DNA from: Alteromonas sp. KUL106
GTDB taxonomy: Bacteria > Pseudomonadota > Gammaproteobacteria > Enterobacterales > Alteromonadaceae
Direction: 5' to 3'
NCBI RefSeq assembly: GCF_009811415.1
Contig: NZ_BLIG01000056.1
Coordinates: forward strand, 1-64,000
Length of the DNA: 64,000 nt
The notes under the pieces are model-generated. The model had not been told where the DNA came from. It saw only the letters and a program-made list of their open reading frames with translations, and searched no databases. Numbering within the stretch: the first letter of the stretch is position 1; each line of letters begins with the position of its first letter. This document shows, piece by piece, positions 26,879 through 35,756 of the stretch. A program made the position numbers and the translations under genes.

Positions 26879-27758
26879 CTTGATAACGGTGATAAATTTC
26901 AGTGACCGCGATGGCCATTGGGCTATCTAGAAATACCTTCTGATGACGTAATTTTCCTTGTTGATAGAGCTCACCCAACCGAAAAATAATCTCTTGGGTA
27001 CGCCCTACAGCAAATGAAGGAATGAGGATATTTCCGCCATTCTCACTGGCCTGCAAAATCACTTGTTCAAATTCATCGAGGGTGTCTTCCATTGACCGAT
27101 GATTGCGGTCGCCATAGGTCGATTCCAACAGCACAATATCAGCATCGGTCACTATGTCTGGGTCGCGGAGTAACGCCGCCTGCGAGTTGCCAAGATCGCC
27201 AGAAAAAACCAGTTTTTTAGTCTGGCCATCTTCAGCAATAAGTATTTCGACTATCGCTGAGCCGAGAATATGACCTGCATCAGCAAAGTTAATTTCCACG
27301 TCTTGCGTGATTTTACGCTTAGTGTGGTAGCGCGTCGGTATGCACTGCTTCATCACACCGTCCACTTCTTCTTGGCGATACAAAGGCTCAATGAGCGGTT
27401 TCCCCGAGCGCTGCCGCCGCTTGTTTTCCCATTCTGCGTCGCGCTCTTGTAAAGACGCCGCATCTTTTAATAGCACTTCTATTAGGTCAACGGTGGGTCG
27501 AGTCATATAAATAGGCCCGCGATACCCTTCTCTGAGTAAAATAGGCAAACGGCCAGAATGATCGAGGTGTGCATGCGACAAAATAACAGCATCAATTTCA
27601 CTTACGTCGATAGGCAGAGGCTCGTGATTCTTCGCTTCCTCATCCCGCCGGCCCTGGTAAAGACCGCAATCTAAAAGCAAAGTACTATGCGCAGTTTTGA
27701 GCAGGTGCATCGACCCTGTCACCCCCTCCACCGCACCTAAAAAAGTGAGTGTTGCCAT
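26871..27758 (-). CDS. MBL/beta-CASP ribonuclease-like protein, N-terminal part (frame broken)
   Basis: A 295-residue N-terminal piece of an MBL-fold RNA-specific exonuclease-like protein (CPSF73/YSH1 type in bacteria). It has the metal motif SHAHLDHSG, DAGHILGS, SGDLGN, and the start of the beta-CASP domain (LLESTYGDRNHRSME, ILIPSFAVGRTQEI). It stops at YHRYQDV followed by TAA and TGA; one inserted base or a two-base loss before the TATAATGATGAA stretch restores the frame into the next ORF. Strong ribosome site GAAAGGAG before the ATG; it starts 15 bases after the Na/Pi transporter stop, so the two are co-transcribed. Alone it lacks the last metal-site histidines and is probably inactive. 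Confidence 0.82.
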   Translation of the reverse strand: MATLTFLGAVEGVTGSMHLLKTAHSTLLLDCGLYQGRRDEEAKNHEPLPIDVSEIDAVILSHAHLDHSGRLPILLREGYRGPIYMTRPTVDLIEVLLKDAASLQERDAEWENKRRQRSGKPLIEPLYRQEEVDGVMKQCIPTRYHTKRKITQDVEINFADAGHILGSAIVEILIAEDGQTKKLVFSGDLGNSQAALLRDPDIVTDADIVLLESTYGDRNHRSMEDTLDEFEQVILQASENGGNILIPSFAVGRTQEIIFRLGELYQQGKLRHQKVFLDSPMAIAVTEIYHRYQDV

Positions 27759-27773
27759 ATCAGGCTCCTTTCA

Positions 27774-29432
27774 TTATGTTAGGAATGTTTGACTATCGGT
27801 TTGACTTACATTTGCTGTTGTTATGCTGTCCTCTACCTGTTGAACTCGACTGAACACTTTGACCCACATTTGGGCTATCTGTAAAAGGTATTCCATACAC
27901 TCTGTTGCATCAGTCATTTGTGCGACCGCAATGTCACCTTGTGTCGCCCCAAGTACTAATGCTGATTTGAGTTTATGATGCTCTTTTTCTAATAGGCCAA
28001 ACTGCAAATTTAACGCTTCGCTATTATCAAATTGTCTCCAGCGCACCATTTTCATAAACTCGGTTGTGACTGATAAATGATTCAGTAATTGCCCTTCTAA
28101 TTCTGGTCTACTGAGGTTCTCTCGTCGGCTGCTCAACATTAATATTGCTGAGGACTTTTGCGCTATCGAATAAACATAGTGCTCAACCCGCATAAGAAGC
28201 GATAATGCTTTAGTGGTTTCTTCACTGAGTGCGGCTCGCTCAACTTCTACGATAAACTGCGACACATGCTGGCAAAGGGTTTCTACAACGTTAATTTCAT
28301 TTTCGACAACATTTGTCTCGTTACTTCGCTGAGAAAGTAATTTGGGGTAGGTATTGAGAAAGCGATCCGCAATTGACAACAGTTCAAGAATGAGCGCGTT
28401 TACTGCCAAATCTGGAGTCTGCGCTATATTTTTATCTAGATACTTTGGTTTAGACGCATCTTCCTCGAACGATACAAAACGTCTCTCAAGAAAGCTCGCT
28501 AGCTTGTCGTTCATGGGAAAAATAAGTGCAACGCCCAATACATTAAATAAGGTATGAAAAATGGCTAGCGTGATGCCAGGGTTGGCGTCTATGTCTGCAA
28601 TCGCCGTTATCCAATGGATTAGCCCAAACAACAGCGGTAAAATAAGCGCGGCGACAAAAGCGGTCGCTAAGTTGAACACAACTTGCGCAGCAGCAACCCG
28701 TTTCGCGCTAGAGGTAGCGCCAATTGACGCAAATATAGCGGTAGAGGTCGTGCCTATATTTGCACCAATCACCATTGCGCCGGCGGCATAAATACCCACA
28801 ATACCTGAGGTTGCCGCTGTAATAGTCAGCGCGATAGATGCACTAGATGACTGGGTTAGCACGGTCATTACAAAACCAATCACTAGGTACATAAGAAAAC
28901 CTTCAACGCCTTCAGCTTTAAACTGACTGAGATCAAAGGTACTGACTATTCCTTCAAAGGCTGTTTTTAAACTGTCTATCCCTACAAAGAAAAGACCAAA
29001 GCCGGCGATGGCGATACCAACTGACGCTAAACGGCTATTGGGTTTTAATAATTTCAGGATCATGCCTATGCCTATCATAGGCAAAGCAACGGCCTGAATA
29101 TTTAACTTAAAGCCTACCATTGCGACAAGCCAGCCTGTCATGGTGGTGCCGATATTTGCGCCGTACACTATACCCAATGCGTGGCGCATGCTCAGTAAAC
29201 CGGCGTTAACAAAGCCCAATGATGCAACGGTGACTGCACTTGAAGATTGGACTAATGCGGTCATTACCGCACCTGACACCACGCCTCTAAATGGCGTTTT
29301 GCTCCATTTAGCGAGCAAAGTGCGCAGTGCATTGCCTGCCGCCAACTTAAGTCCGTCTGTCATCATTCCGATGGCAAGTAAGAACAGACCTAATCCGCCA
29401 ATTATACTACCCAGCAATACGACACTTTCCAT
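27774..29432 (-). CDS. Na/Pi cotransporter family protein with PhoU-like tail
   Basis: A 552-residue inner-membrane protein. The N-terminal 320 residues have the inverted Na_Pi_cotrans repeat with the QSSSA signatures (TALVQSSSAVTVASLGFVNAG and TVLTQSSSASIALTITAATSG) and two GANIGTT motifs. After the membrane part a helical PhoU-like region (about 340-530) follows, as in YjbB. Expected to move phosphate with sodium, import or export depending on the homologue. AGAGG ribosome site seven bases before the ATG. Operon head for the MBL/beta-CASP gene. Confidence 0.9.
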   Translation of the reverse strand: MESVVLLGSIIGGLGLFLLAIGMMTDGLKLAAGNALRTLLAKWSKTPFRGVVSGAVMTALVQSSSAVTVASLGFVNAGLLSMRHALGIVYGANIGTTMTGWLVAMVGFKLNIQAVALPMIGIGMILKLLKPNSRLASVGIAIAGFGLFFVGIDSLKTAFEGIVSTFDLSQFKAEGVEGFLMYLVIGFVMTVLTQSSSASIALTITAATSGIVGIYAAGAMVIGANIGTTSTAIFASIGATSSAKRVAAAQVVFNLATAFVAALILPLLFGLIHWITAIADIDANPGITLAIFHTLFNVLGVALIFPMNDKLASFLERRFVSFEEDASKPKYLDKNIAQTPDLAVNALILELLSIADRFLNTYPKLLSQRSNETNVVENEINVVETLCQHVSQFIVEVERAALSEETTKALSLLMRVEHYVYSIAQKSSAILMLSSRRENLSRPELEGQLLNHLSVTTEFMKMVRWRQFDNSEALNLQFGLLEKEHHKLKSALVLGATQGDIAVAQMTDATECMEYLLQIAQMWVKVFSRVQQVEDSITTANVSQTDSQTFLT

Positions 29433-29688
29433 CTACCAGCCTCTTTACTTTATTCATCGCCGACCATTGGTCATTTCTGAGCATTTCGCCAATGAATAAA
29501 AGCTGCGGTTGGCGCTTCATGCCTTCATAAAAGTATAGATAAGAGTACAATGCACGTGAGTCTTATTGTTTGTTCTTGGTCAAACAATGAAGAAAAACAG
29601 CAACGCAATGCACAGCCGTTCAGGAACTCAACTTGATAATTGCGCATTCGGCAATTGAGTAATAAAACACGGCGACGCAACAAAAGGT

Positions 29689-31398
29689 ATGGAAGTGACA
29701 GAACGCATTAAAACGCTAGATGAATTCGCACAGCATGTAGATTACTCATTGCTCGATACGCTCACGCCCGATCCCCAATCAACGAGCGACGGGGACGATC
29801 ATGACCCGCGCCAAGTGTTCTCTGGTCACTATGTGCCGGTGACGCCGACTCCGTTATCGTCGCCCAAATATATCGCGCACAGTGAAACCTTGTTTGCCGA
29901 ATTAGGCTTAGACGACAGCTTGGCTACATCAAAAGATTTCACCCAGCTTTTTTCAGGTGATATGTCGGGTGTACCTGCGCCAATGAAGCCCTACGGCTGG
30001 GCGACAGGATACGCGCTTTCGATTTACGGAACGGAATACACGCAGCAGTGCCCGTTTAGAACGGGTAATGGCTACGGTGACGGCAGAGCAGTATCAATTG
30101 TAGAAGCAGTATTAAACGGCAAGCGTTGGGAAATGCAGTTAAAAGGCGCCGGTCGCACGCCTTATTGTCGCGGCGCCGATGGTCGCGCTGTTTTGCGCTC
30201 TAGCGTGCGCGAGTTTTTAGTGCAAGAACACATGCACGCCCTTGGCATACCCACTTCACGTTCGCTAAGTTTATTTATGTCTGAAGCAGACACGGTAGAC
30301 AGACCCTGGTATCGGGAAGGCTCTCATTCTTATGAGCCTGAAGTAATGGTCGAAAATATTACGGCAATCTCCACCCGCGTCGCTCCTTCCTTTTTGCGCG
30401 TAGGCCAAATTGAGCTTTTTGCAAGACGTGCTCGCTGTAATGAACACGGCGAAGCGCTAAATGAACTAAAAGCCATTGTTAAGCACCTTATCAAGCGAGA
30501 GTACTCAAGTGAAATAGACACCACTACGCCGTTTGAAGAGCAAGTGAAAAAGCTGGCTGAGCTTTTTAGAGGTCGATTAACTTACCTTGTATCTGAGTGG
30601 GTTCGCGTGGGTTATTGTCAGGGCAATTTTAATAGCGATAACTGCGCCGCCGGAGGTTTTACGCTGGACTATGGGCCATTCGGTTTTTGTGAATTTTTTG
30701 AAGCAGACTACCAACCCTGGACAGGGGGCGGTCGTCACTTCTCGTTTTTAAACCAGCCTATTGCCGCGCAAAAGAACTTTGACATGTTCTGCCGTTCACT
30801 GATGCCCCTACTCGAAGACAACCGTGAACAGCTCTCGCAACTTAACGAGATCAACGACAACTTTTCTAGCGTTATGGAGCGGGCTATGGAGAGCATGTGG
30901 GCAACAAAGCTTGGCTTAGAAAATTATGACCATGACTTGCTAATAAAATTGTTGCAGTTAATGCTGCGCACAGGCGTCGACTACAATCTGTTTTTCCGAG
31001 AGCTCTCGTCGATACCTGAAGATATGGCGAGTTTAACGAAAAGCTTTTACTACCCGCCTAAAGCAGAGGTCATGACGGAATGGGAAACGTGGCTACAAAC
31101 CTGGCGTGAGCGTATTGAAAAGGACGCTGAAGCACAAGGTAATGTAGTAGACGCTATTGCTGCTACCGCAGAAAACATGCGCAAAGCGAACCCTAAATTC
31201 ACATGGCGGGAATGGCTCATCGTTCCTGCTTACAAGGCCGCAGAGAAAGGTGATTTTGCGCAAATTCACGAACTTCAGCAGATACTTACCGCGCCCTATG
31301 AGGAGCAATCTGAAGAGGTGGAAAATAAGTATTACCAGCTGCGCCCACTTGAATTTTTCAGCGCTGGTGGTGTCGCGCACTACAGCTGCTCTTCGTAG
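29689..31398 (+). CDS. selO: Protein adenylyltransferase SelO (YdiU family)
   Basis: A 569-residue pseudokinase-fold enzyme that transfers AMP to Ser/Thr/Tyr of target proteins, linked to redox control. Marks: [17 protein letters not shown] near 101-117, the nucleotide site [13 protein letters not shown] with Lys 152, [12 protein letters not shown] near 165-177, and QGNFNSDN / TLDYGPFGF (Asn 315, Asp 317 region and Asp 327) holding metal ligands. The protein ends Cys-Ser-Ser; in eukaryotic SelO the residue at that third-last place is selenocysteine, so Cys 567 is the sulphur counterpart. N-terminus carries some 40 extra residues with an acidic patch. The last codons and stop lie in a perfect hairpin. 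Confidence 0.92.
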   Translation: MEVTERIKTLDEFAQHVDYSLLDTLTPDPQSTSDGDDHDPRQVFSGHYVPVTPTPLSSPKYIAHSETLFAELGLDDSLATSKDFTQLFSGDMSGVPAPMKPYGWATGYALSIYGTEYTQQCPFRTGNGYGDGRAVSIVEAVLNGKRWEMQLKGAGRTPYCRGADGRAVLRSSVREFLVQEHMHALGIPTSRSLSLFMSEADTVDRPWYREGSHSYEPEVMVENITAISTRVAPSFLRVGQIELFARRARCNEHGEALNELKAIVKHLIKREYSSEIDTTTPFEEQVKKLAELFRGRLTYLVSEWVRVGYCQGNFNSDNCAAGGFTLDYGPFGFCEFFEADYQPWTGGGRHFSFLNQPIAAQKNFDMFCRSLMPLLEDNREQLSQLNEINDNFSSVMERAMESMWATKLGLENYDHDLLIKLLQLMLRTGVDYNLFFRELSSIPEDMASLTKSFYYPPKAEVMTEWETWLQTWRERIEKDAEAQGNVVDAIAATAENMRKANPKFTWREWLIVPAYKAAEKGDFAQIHELQQILTAPYEEQSEEVENKYYQLRPLEFFSAGGVAHYSCSS

Positions 31399-31410
31399 CG
31401 AAGAGCAGCT
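31384..31410. other. Perfect hairpin with the selO stop codon as its loop
   Basis: AGCTGCTCTTCG (31384-31395) and CGAAGAGCAGCT (31399-31410) are exact reverse complements; the three-base loop is the TAG stop. The left arm encodes the terminal Ser-Cys-Ser-Ser. The next bases are TAAAA, not a T-run, so it is not a standard terminator for the plus strand. Confidence 0.85.
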
Positions 31411-31419
31411 TAAAACGCG

Positions 31420-32625
31420 TTAAAAGGAATCAATGGCTTTACTGGGCTCGGTAAACCACACCGGGCCTTCTTCGGTCATATAAAAGTGATCTTCTAATCG
31501 AATACCGAACTCGTTTGGCACCACTATCATAGGTTCGTTACTAAAACACATGCCAGATGCCAGCGGGTGAGGATTGTCTTTGACCAAATACGGCCATTCG
31601 TGAATATCCATACCAATGCCATGCCCGGTTCGATGGGGTAAGCCTGGCAGATTATAGTCTGGCCCTAAGCCATCTTTTGCCAAGCTATCCCGTGCGGCTT
31701 TATCTACATCGCCACAGGGAACTCCGACTTTTGCAGCGTTAAATGCCGCAAGCTGCGCACGCTTTTCGCTTTCCCATAATGCCCGTTGCTTATCGGTTGG
31801 CTCACCAAAACTATAGGTACGCGTGATATCAGAAAGATAGCCGTGCACCTTACAGCCGGTATCAATCAATACTAAGTCGTTTTTCTTTAATACTTGAGGG
31901 TCTTTAACGCCGTGGGGAAATGAGGTTGCTTTACCGAAAAGTACAATGCAAAAATAGTTACCACTGGCCCCTACTTTCTTATGCGCATCGTTAATGAATG
32001 CTTCGACTTCTGTGGTGGTAATACCTTCATAAAGCATACTGGCTGTCGCTTTATGTACAGCTAGGGTCATGTCCATAGCGCGTTGGATGAGCGCGAGTTC
32101 ATTTTTAGATTTGTGCATGCGACAGTGTGCTGTCACCTCTGCACCATTGATAACCTGCCATGGCTTTTGAAGCACTTTATTCAAACCATCTACGATAAAA
32201 AACTGGGTCGACTCATCCACACCCAGTTTATCGCCACCAGCGGTATTCAGTTTATCTAGCATAGCTATGACAAGCGCGTATGGGCTCTCGTGCTCTTGCC
32301 AACCGATAATCTCGCCTTCCACCAATTTGCGTTCGTTTAAAGAGTCGATTTCAAACGTAGGAGCCAGATATACAACGTCGCCTTTTGCAGGCAAAAGCGC
32401 ACCGACTAAGCGCTCACTGGCGTACCACTGCATTCCGGTAAAATACGCTAAGTTAGTACCAGCGTTTAAGTAGAGCGCACCAATGCCATTTTCCTGCATA
32501 TAGTGCTGCGCCTTGGTAATGCGGGCTTTGTACTCAGAGAGTTCTATGGGGCGCAGGTCGCCTGTTATGTTGACGAGGCTATCTAAAGCCTGTTGTGGTG
32601 TTTTTGTGCCTATTATTTTGCCCAT
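31420..32625 (-). CDS. M24 family Xaa-Pro peptidase
   Basis: A 401-residue cytosolic metallopeptidase of the Xaa-Pro aminopeptidase/prolidase family. N-terminal creatinase-like domain (about 1-170: ARITKAQHYMQENGIGALYLNAGTN is typical) and C-terminal pita-bread domain with all five metal ligands visible: Asp in LVLIDTGCKVHG, Asp in YLSDITRTY, His in HRTGHGIGMDIHE, Glu in FSNEPMI and Glu in IRLEDHFY. It removes or cleaves next to proline. GGGA six bases before the ATG. Upstream of it and on the same strand is the adenosylhomocysteinase-like gene; convergent with selO. Confidence 0.9.
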   Translation of the reverse strand: MGKIIGTKTPQQALDSLVNITGDLRPIELSEYKARITKAQHYMQENGIGALYLNAGTNLAYFTGMQWYASERLVGALLPAKGDVVYLAPTFEIDSLNERKLVEGEIIGWQEHESPYALVIAMLDKLNTAGGDKLGVDESTQFFIVDGLNKVLQKPWQVINGAEVTAHCRMHKSKNELALIQRAMDMTLAVHKATASMLYEGITTTEVEAFINDAHKKVGASGNYFCIVLFGKATSFPHGVKDPQVLKKNDLVLIDTGCKVHGYLSDITRTYSFGEPTDKQRALWESEKRAQLAAFNAAKVGVPCGDVDKAARDSLAKDGLGPDYNLPGLPHRTGHGIGMDIHEWPYLVKDNPHPLASGMCFSNEPMIVVPNEFGIRLEDHFYMTEEGPVWFTEPSKAIDSF

Positions 32626-32811
32626 TTTTTGTCCCTACACTTGCGCAAGACTGATTGTCTATTAAGGAGCTCATCAGCCCGCCTTAACTATGAATTCATT
32701 AAAACGGGCTCACTGTACAACATTCAATAGGAATGTCGAGATAAGCAGAGGTGGCTAGACCTTTTGTACAGCGTACTTAAAGTTAAACACTCTCTTATGA
32801 TTCGCAGCGCT

Positions 32812-33930
32812 TTAAAGTGCACTTTTCCACGCGGCCTCTGGCAATAGATACAAGCCTTTCTCGCTTTTTGCACCTTCATTCACAATATAGCCGATGCCCG
32901 CAGCCATGACGGCCAAGGTTACGTCGAAAGCATTAATACTGTCACCGTAGCCCGCCGTTAAGTTAAACATAGAGCCATCGGCGAGTAGATACAGGGTTTT
33001 ATCGCCCAGTTTATAAGCATTTACATAAGGCATTGGCTCACTGTGAGTAGCGTTGTTTTTAAGGTACGGCACATCAATTTCTTGGGCTACATGGCCTACA
33101 TTTAAAATAAACGTTCCGTCTTTCATGTTGTCTAGATGGTTCGAATTCACTACGCCATACGCACCAGTTGCAGTGGCGATAACATCAGCCTGGCTAGCAG
33201 CTTCATTTAAATCGACCACTGGCCAACCGTCGTATTTCGCTTGAAGCGCTCTTGCTGGGTCAAGTTCTGCAACTTGAACCTGTGCTCCGAACGCTTTAGC
33301 CGAGGCAGCAACGCCCTGCCCTACCAAACCGTAACCAATAACAACCACTACTTTTTCGTGCAGGGTTAAGTGGGTGGTTTGGAAGAAGGTTTGCCATGCG
33401 CTTAAACCCACCATGTGCCTATTGTGAAGCCCTTCTTTTACTGGCAAATCATCCCAGTTAAAAATTGGGTAGTTTGGCGCCATACCGTTTAAGCGGTTGA
33501 TGCCAGAACCCGTCGCTTCTAAGCCCGATTTGATGCTCGGAACTGGTTTATTTGCTTTTACATTTTCGTGAAGTCGGGTAGTCAGATCGGCGCCCATTTC
33601 GCACAAATGGGTGGGCTGCCACGCCAGCGCTTTATCAAATGACTCAGACCAGTCAGCCTCGTTCATATCACGCCATGCATGAGCCGTTGCGCCTTTATCA
33701 ACAAGGTAAGATACCACGTCATCTTGCACTGTGGTGGGGTTACATGTGGTAAGAAAAATGTCGCACCCTCGTGAAAGTAGTCCTTCCACCAAAGGCGCCA
33801 TTTTCAAATCTAAATGCATGTTGCACGCTAGTTTAACGTTGGACAGGTCGGGAAGCGATGCGATGGCCTTGCGAGTGCGCGGCATGTGAAGGCTGGCCCA
33901 TGCCAACTCCGCTTGAAAATCTTGGTACAT
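32812..33930 (-). CDS. Divergent adenosylhomocysteinase-like NAD-binding protein
   Basis: A 372-residue relative of S-adenosylhomocysteine hydrolase. It keeps the order of AhcY blocks (CNMHLDLKMAPLVEGL, LTTCNPTTVQDDV, SGLEATGSGINRL, the Rossmann fold VVIGYGLVGQGVAASAKAFGA, LNVGHVAQEID, LADGSMFNLTAG) but is about 60-100 residues shorter than true AhcY and changes key places: GYGLVGQG for GYGDVGKG, EATGSG for ETTTG, and histidine where the catalytic Asp after Lys is expected (VKEGLHN for TKSKFDN). Start at 33930 coincides with the conserved first helix; the frame extends 37 codons further up. May act on a related thioether or be regulatory rather than classical AhcY. Confidence 0.8.
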   Translation of the reverse strand: MYQDFQAELAWASLHMPRTRKAIASLPDLSNVKLACNMHLDLKMAPLVEGLLSRGCDIFLTTCNPTTVQDDVVSYLVDKGATAHAWRDMNEADWSESFDKALAWQPTHLCEMGADLTTRLHENVKANKPVPSIKSGLEATGSGINRLNGMAPNYPIFNWDDLPVKEGLHNRHMVGLSAWQTFFQTTHLTLHEKVVVVIGYGLVGQGVAASAKAFGAQVQVAELDPARALQAKYDGWPVVDLNEAASQADVIATATGAYGVVNSNHLDNMKDGTFILNVGHVAQEIDVPYLKNNATHSEPMPYVNAYKLGDKTLYLLADGSMFNLTAGYGDSINAFDVTLAVMAAGIGYIVNEGAKSEKGLYLLPEAAWKSAL

Positions 33931-33994
33931 GAAAAGGATACTCTGAGAAGACAAAAACAGAATCATACGTGAGAATGCCGTATTTATAAAACAG

Positions 33995-34240
33995 CTAACT
34001 ATTTGCTCCTTTCTCTCTCCGCTCGTTCCATAGCACCACATTGTTTCGCCCCTTCGCTTTTGCTAAGTACAGAGCTTGGTCTGATTCTTTAATGAGAATA
34101 TTGATATCCTCTCCACCCGGAGCGGTTCCTGCCACGCCAATACTTCCTGTCACTTGTATTTGTTTGTCGATGTTGTGAGTGGACAGATGTATGCGCAGAT
34201 TCTCGGCAATTTGCTTATGCATAAGATGAGAAGCTTGGCA
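33995..34240 (-). pseudogene. GGDEF-domain C-terminal remnant
   Basis: The reverse frame encodes IAENLRIHLSTHN, VTGSIGVAG and QALYLAKAKGRNNVVLW, which is the last third of a diguanylate cyclase domain. The GGDEF signature, the nucleotide-binding N-terminal part and any sensor domain are missing, and the frame dissolves upstream near the start of the AEC permease gene. No ribosome site. It is a dead fragment of a cyclase gene lying just upstream of the AhcY-like gene. Confidence 0.75.
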
Positions 34241-34351
34241 TACTGTAGGTCGAACTGCTTTTTTTGCTTTGTCGTTACCCGATGGTATTCTCCTTGAGCA
34301 GTTCATACCTGCTTGAATTCGCAAATACATGTAAAGGCTTGTTCTCTTTTT

Positions 34352-35284
34352 ATGCTTAGTTTTATTACCAGCACCCTTATTCCTGTTTTGATCCTTCTGT
34401 TAATGGGCTGGCTGTTTTTTCGCATTAAATGGCTAAACGAAGGATTTATCGAGGCTGGATCTAAACTGGTATTTAACGTTGCGCTTCCAGCTCTGCTATT
34501 TTTATCGATAGCGCGCGCGGATTTTTCGAAAGCCGCGAATATATCGCTTATTAGCGTTGGGGTAATGGGCACACTCCTTGTTTTTGCCGCACTTATGATT
34601 ACCTCTCACCTGACCGTACATCCGTATAAAGCCAGAGGCGTGGTTGTGCAAGGCGGTTTCAGAGCCAACATGGGTATTATTGGTTTGGCCTATTGCGCCA
34701 ATACCTATGGGCAAGAAGGGCTTGCAGTGGCCTCGGTTTACATGGGGTGTATCACTATTTTGTTTAACGTATTGTCGGTGTTTGTCCTTAATTTTTATCA
34801 AGGCACGTCTCGCTCGTTGCTGGGCCAAGTTACCGGCATGGCGAAAAACCCGTTAATTCTCTCTATCGCGGCAGCACTCCCCTTCTCTTATTTCGAATGG
34901 CAGCTACCCACTACTTTAATAAAAACCGGCGAGTACATTGCACAACTCACTCTGCCACTTGCACTTATTTGTACCGGCGCCTCCCTACAGTTCCGCTCTT
35001 TCTCCAGTGACTGGTTCAATATTGTACTCAGCACAACCAGTAAATGCGTAATCTATCCAACCGTGTTGGTTGCGATGGCCTATGCGTTTGGCTTTAGAGG
35101 AATGGAATTAGGTACTGTTCTCCTTCTCGCCATTTCACCTACTGCTGCGGCAAGCTACGTGATGGTGAGAAACTTAGGTGGAGATTATCGTCTCGCCGCA
35201 AGCATTATCGCAGTAAGTACATTAGCGTCGTTGCCCATTACTGCCCTTGCTTTTGGCATATTAAGTAAACTACAGCTGGTGTGA
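34352..35284 (+). CDS. AEC family permease
   Basis: A 310-residue inner-membrane protein with about ten helices in two halves, of the auxin-efflux-carrier (AEC) family that in bacteria moves malonate, malate or similar acids. Marks: SKLVFNVALPALLFLSIA in the N-terminal half, QGGFRANMGIIGLAYC in the centre, and SPTAAASYVMVRNLGGDYRLAASIIAVSTLAS in the C-terminal half. I start it at ATG 34352, where the first helix begins; the frame reaches 34313 with a polar leader that overlaps the opposite-strand GGDEF remnant. Substrate not predictable. Confidence 0.88.
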   Translation: MLSFITSTLIPVLILLLMGWLFFRIKWLNEGFIEAGSKLVFNVALPALLFLSIARADFSKAANISLISVGVMGTLLVFAALMITSHLTVHPYKARGVVVQGGFRANMGIIGLAYCANTYGQEGLAVASVYMGCITILFNVLSVFVLNFYQGTSRSLLGQVTGMAKNPLILSIAAALPFSYFEWQLPTTLIKTGEYIAQLTLPLALICTGASLQFRSFSSDWFNIVLSTTSKCVIYPTVLVAMAYAFGFRGMELGTVLLLAISPTAAASYVMVRNLGGDYRLAASIIAVSTLASLPITALAFGILSKLQLV

Positions 35285-35336
35285 GGCATTAACTTTTCAA
35301 TAGTCTTTTTTCAACTGACCGAGCTATTAGATGTAG

Positions 35337-35606
35337 CAAGAAGTTGAAAAGAACTTTCCTTATGAGTCGCCAACAAGACTGTCTCCGTTCGGTGAAAGAA
35401 ACGGTTACCAGTATTTATTTGCAGAGGTTAACGGCAACGATAACGAAGGTAATACCGGCGTAAGTATTGCCGTTGTAAAGGGTGGTACTCAGCTATTTAT
35501 TATTTCTAATAGCCATAATGAAAGCCTTGCAAAACAGCAGGCTAAAATTAATGAAAAGAGCTACAGCTGGGAAAGGCTGTATCTGTATAGAGGACGATTT
35601 CAATAA
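35337..35606 (+). pseudogene. Orphan C-terminal coding fragment
   Basis: A frame of 89 codons, open from a TAG at 35334 to TAA at 35604, that has no ATG, GTG or TTG start but a protein-like composition (FPYESPTRLSPFGERNGYQY, then FAEVNGNDNEGNTGVSIAVV and SYSWERLYLYRGRFQ). It looks like the C-terminus of a beta-rich protein whose 5' part is gone. Family not recognised. The adjacent loss of a cyclase gene suggests that this stretch has undergone deletion. Confidence 0.45.
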
Positions 35607-35756
35607 TACTTTAAAATGCACGCTCGCAACAAAGATACAAAGCCTCAGAGGACGCTGCATCTTTGTGAACGTCTTAACTTCTACTAACAATTATCCTCTT
35701 AATATCGGCATTAGCATTTGGCTATTGAAACATCGATGCTGGCACAATAAAGTTTT

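Noticed and set aside
31384-31410. Bacterial SECIS element for selenocysteine in SelO
   Set aside because: The codon is TGC (Cys), not TGA, and the stem is placed over the codon rather than downstream of it.
35337-35606. Intact small gene
   Set aside because: No start codon of any usual type in the frame; better described as a fragment.
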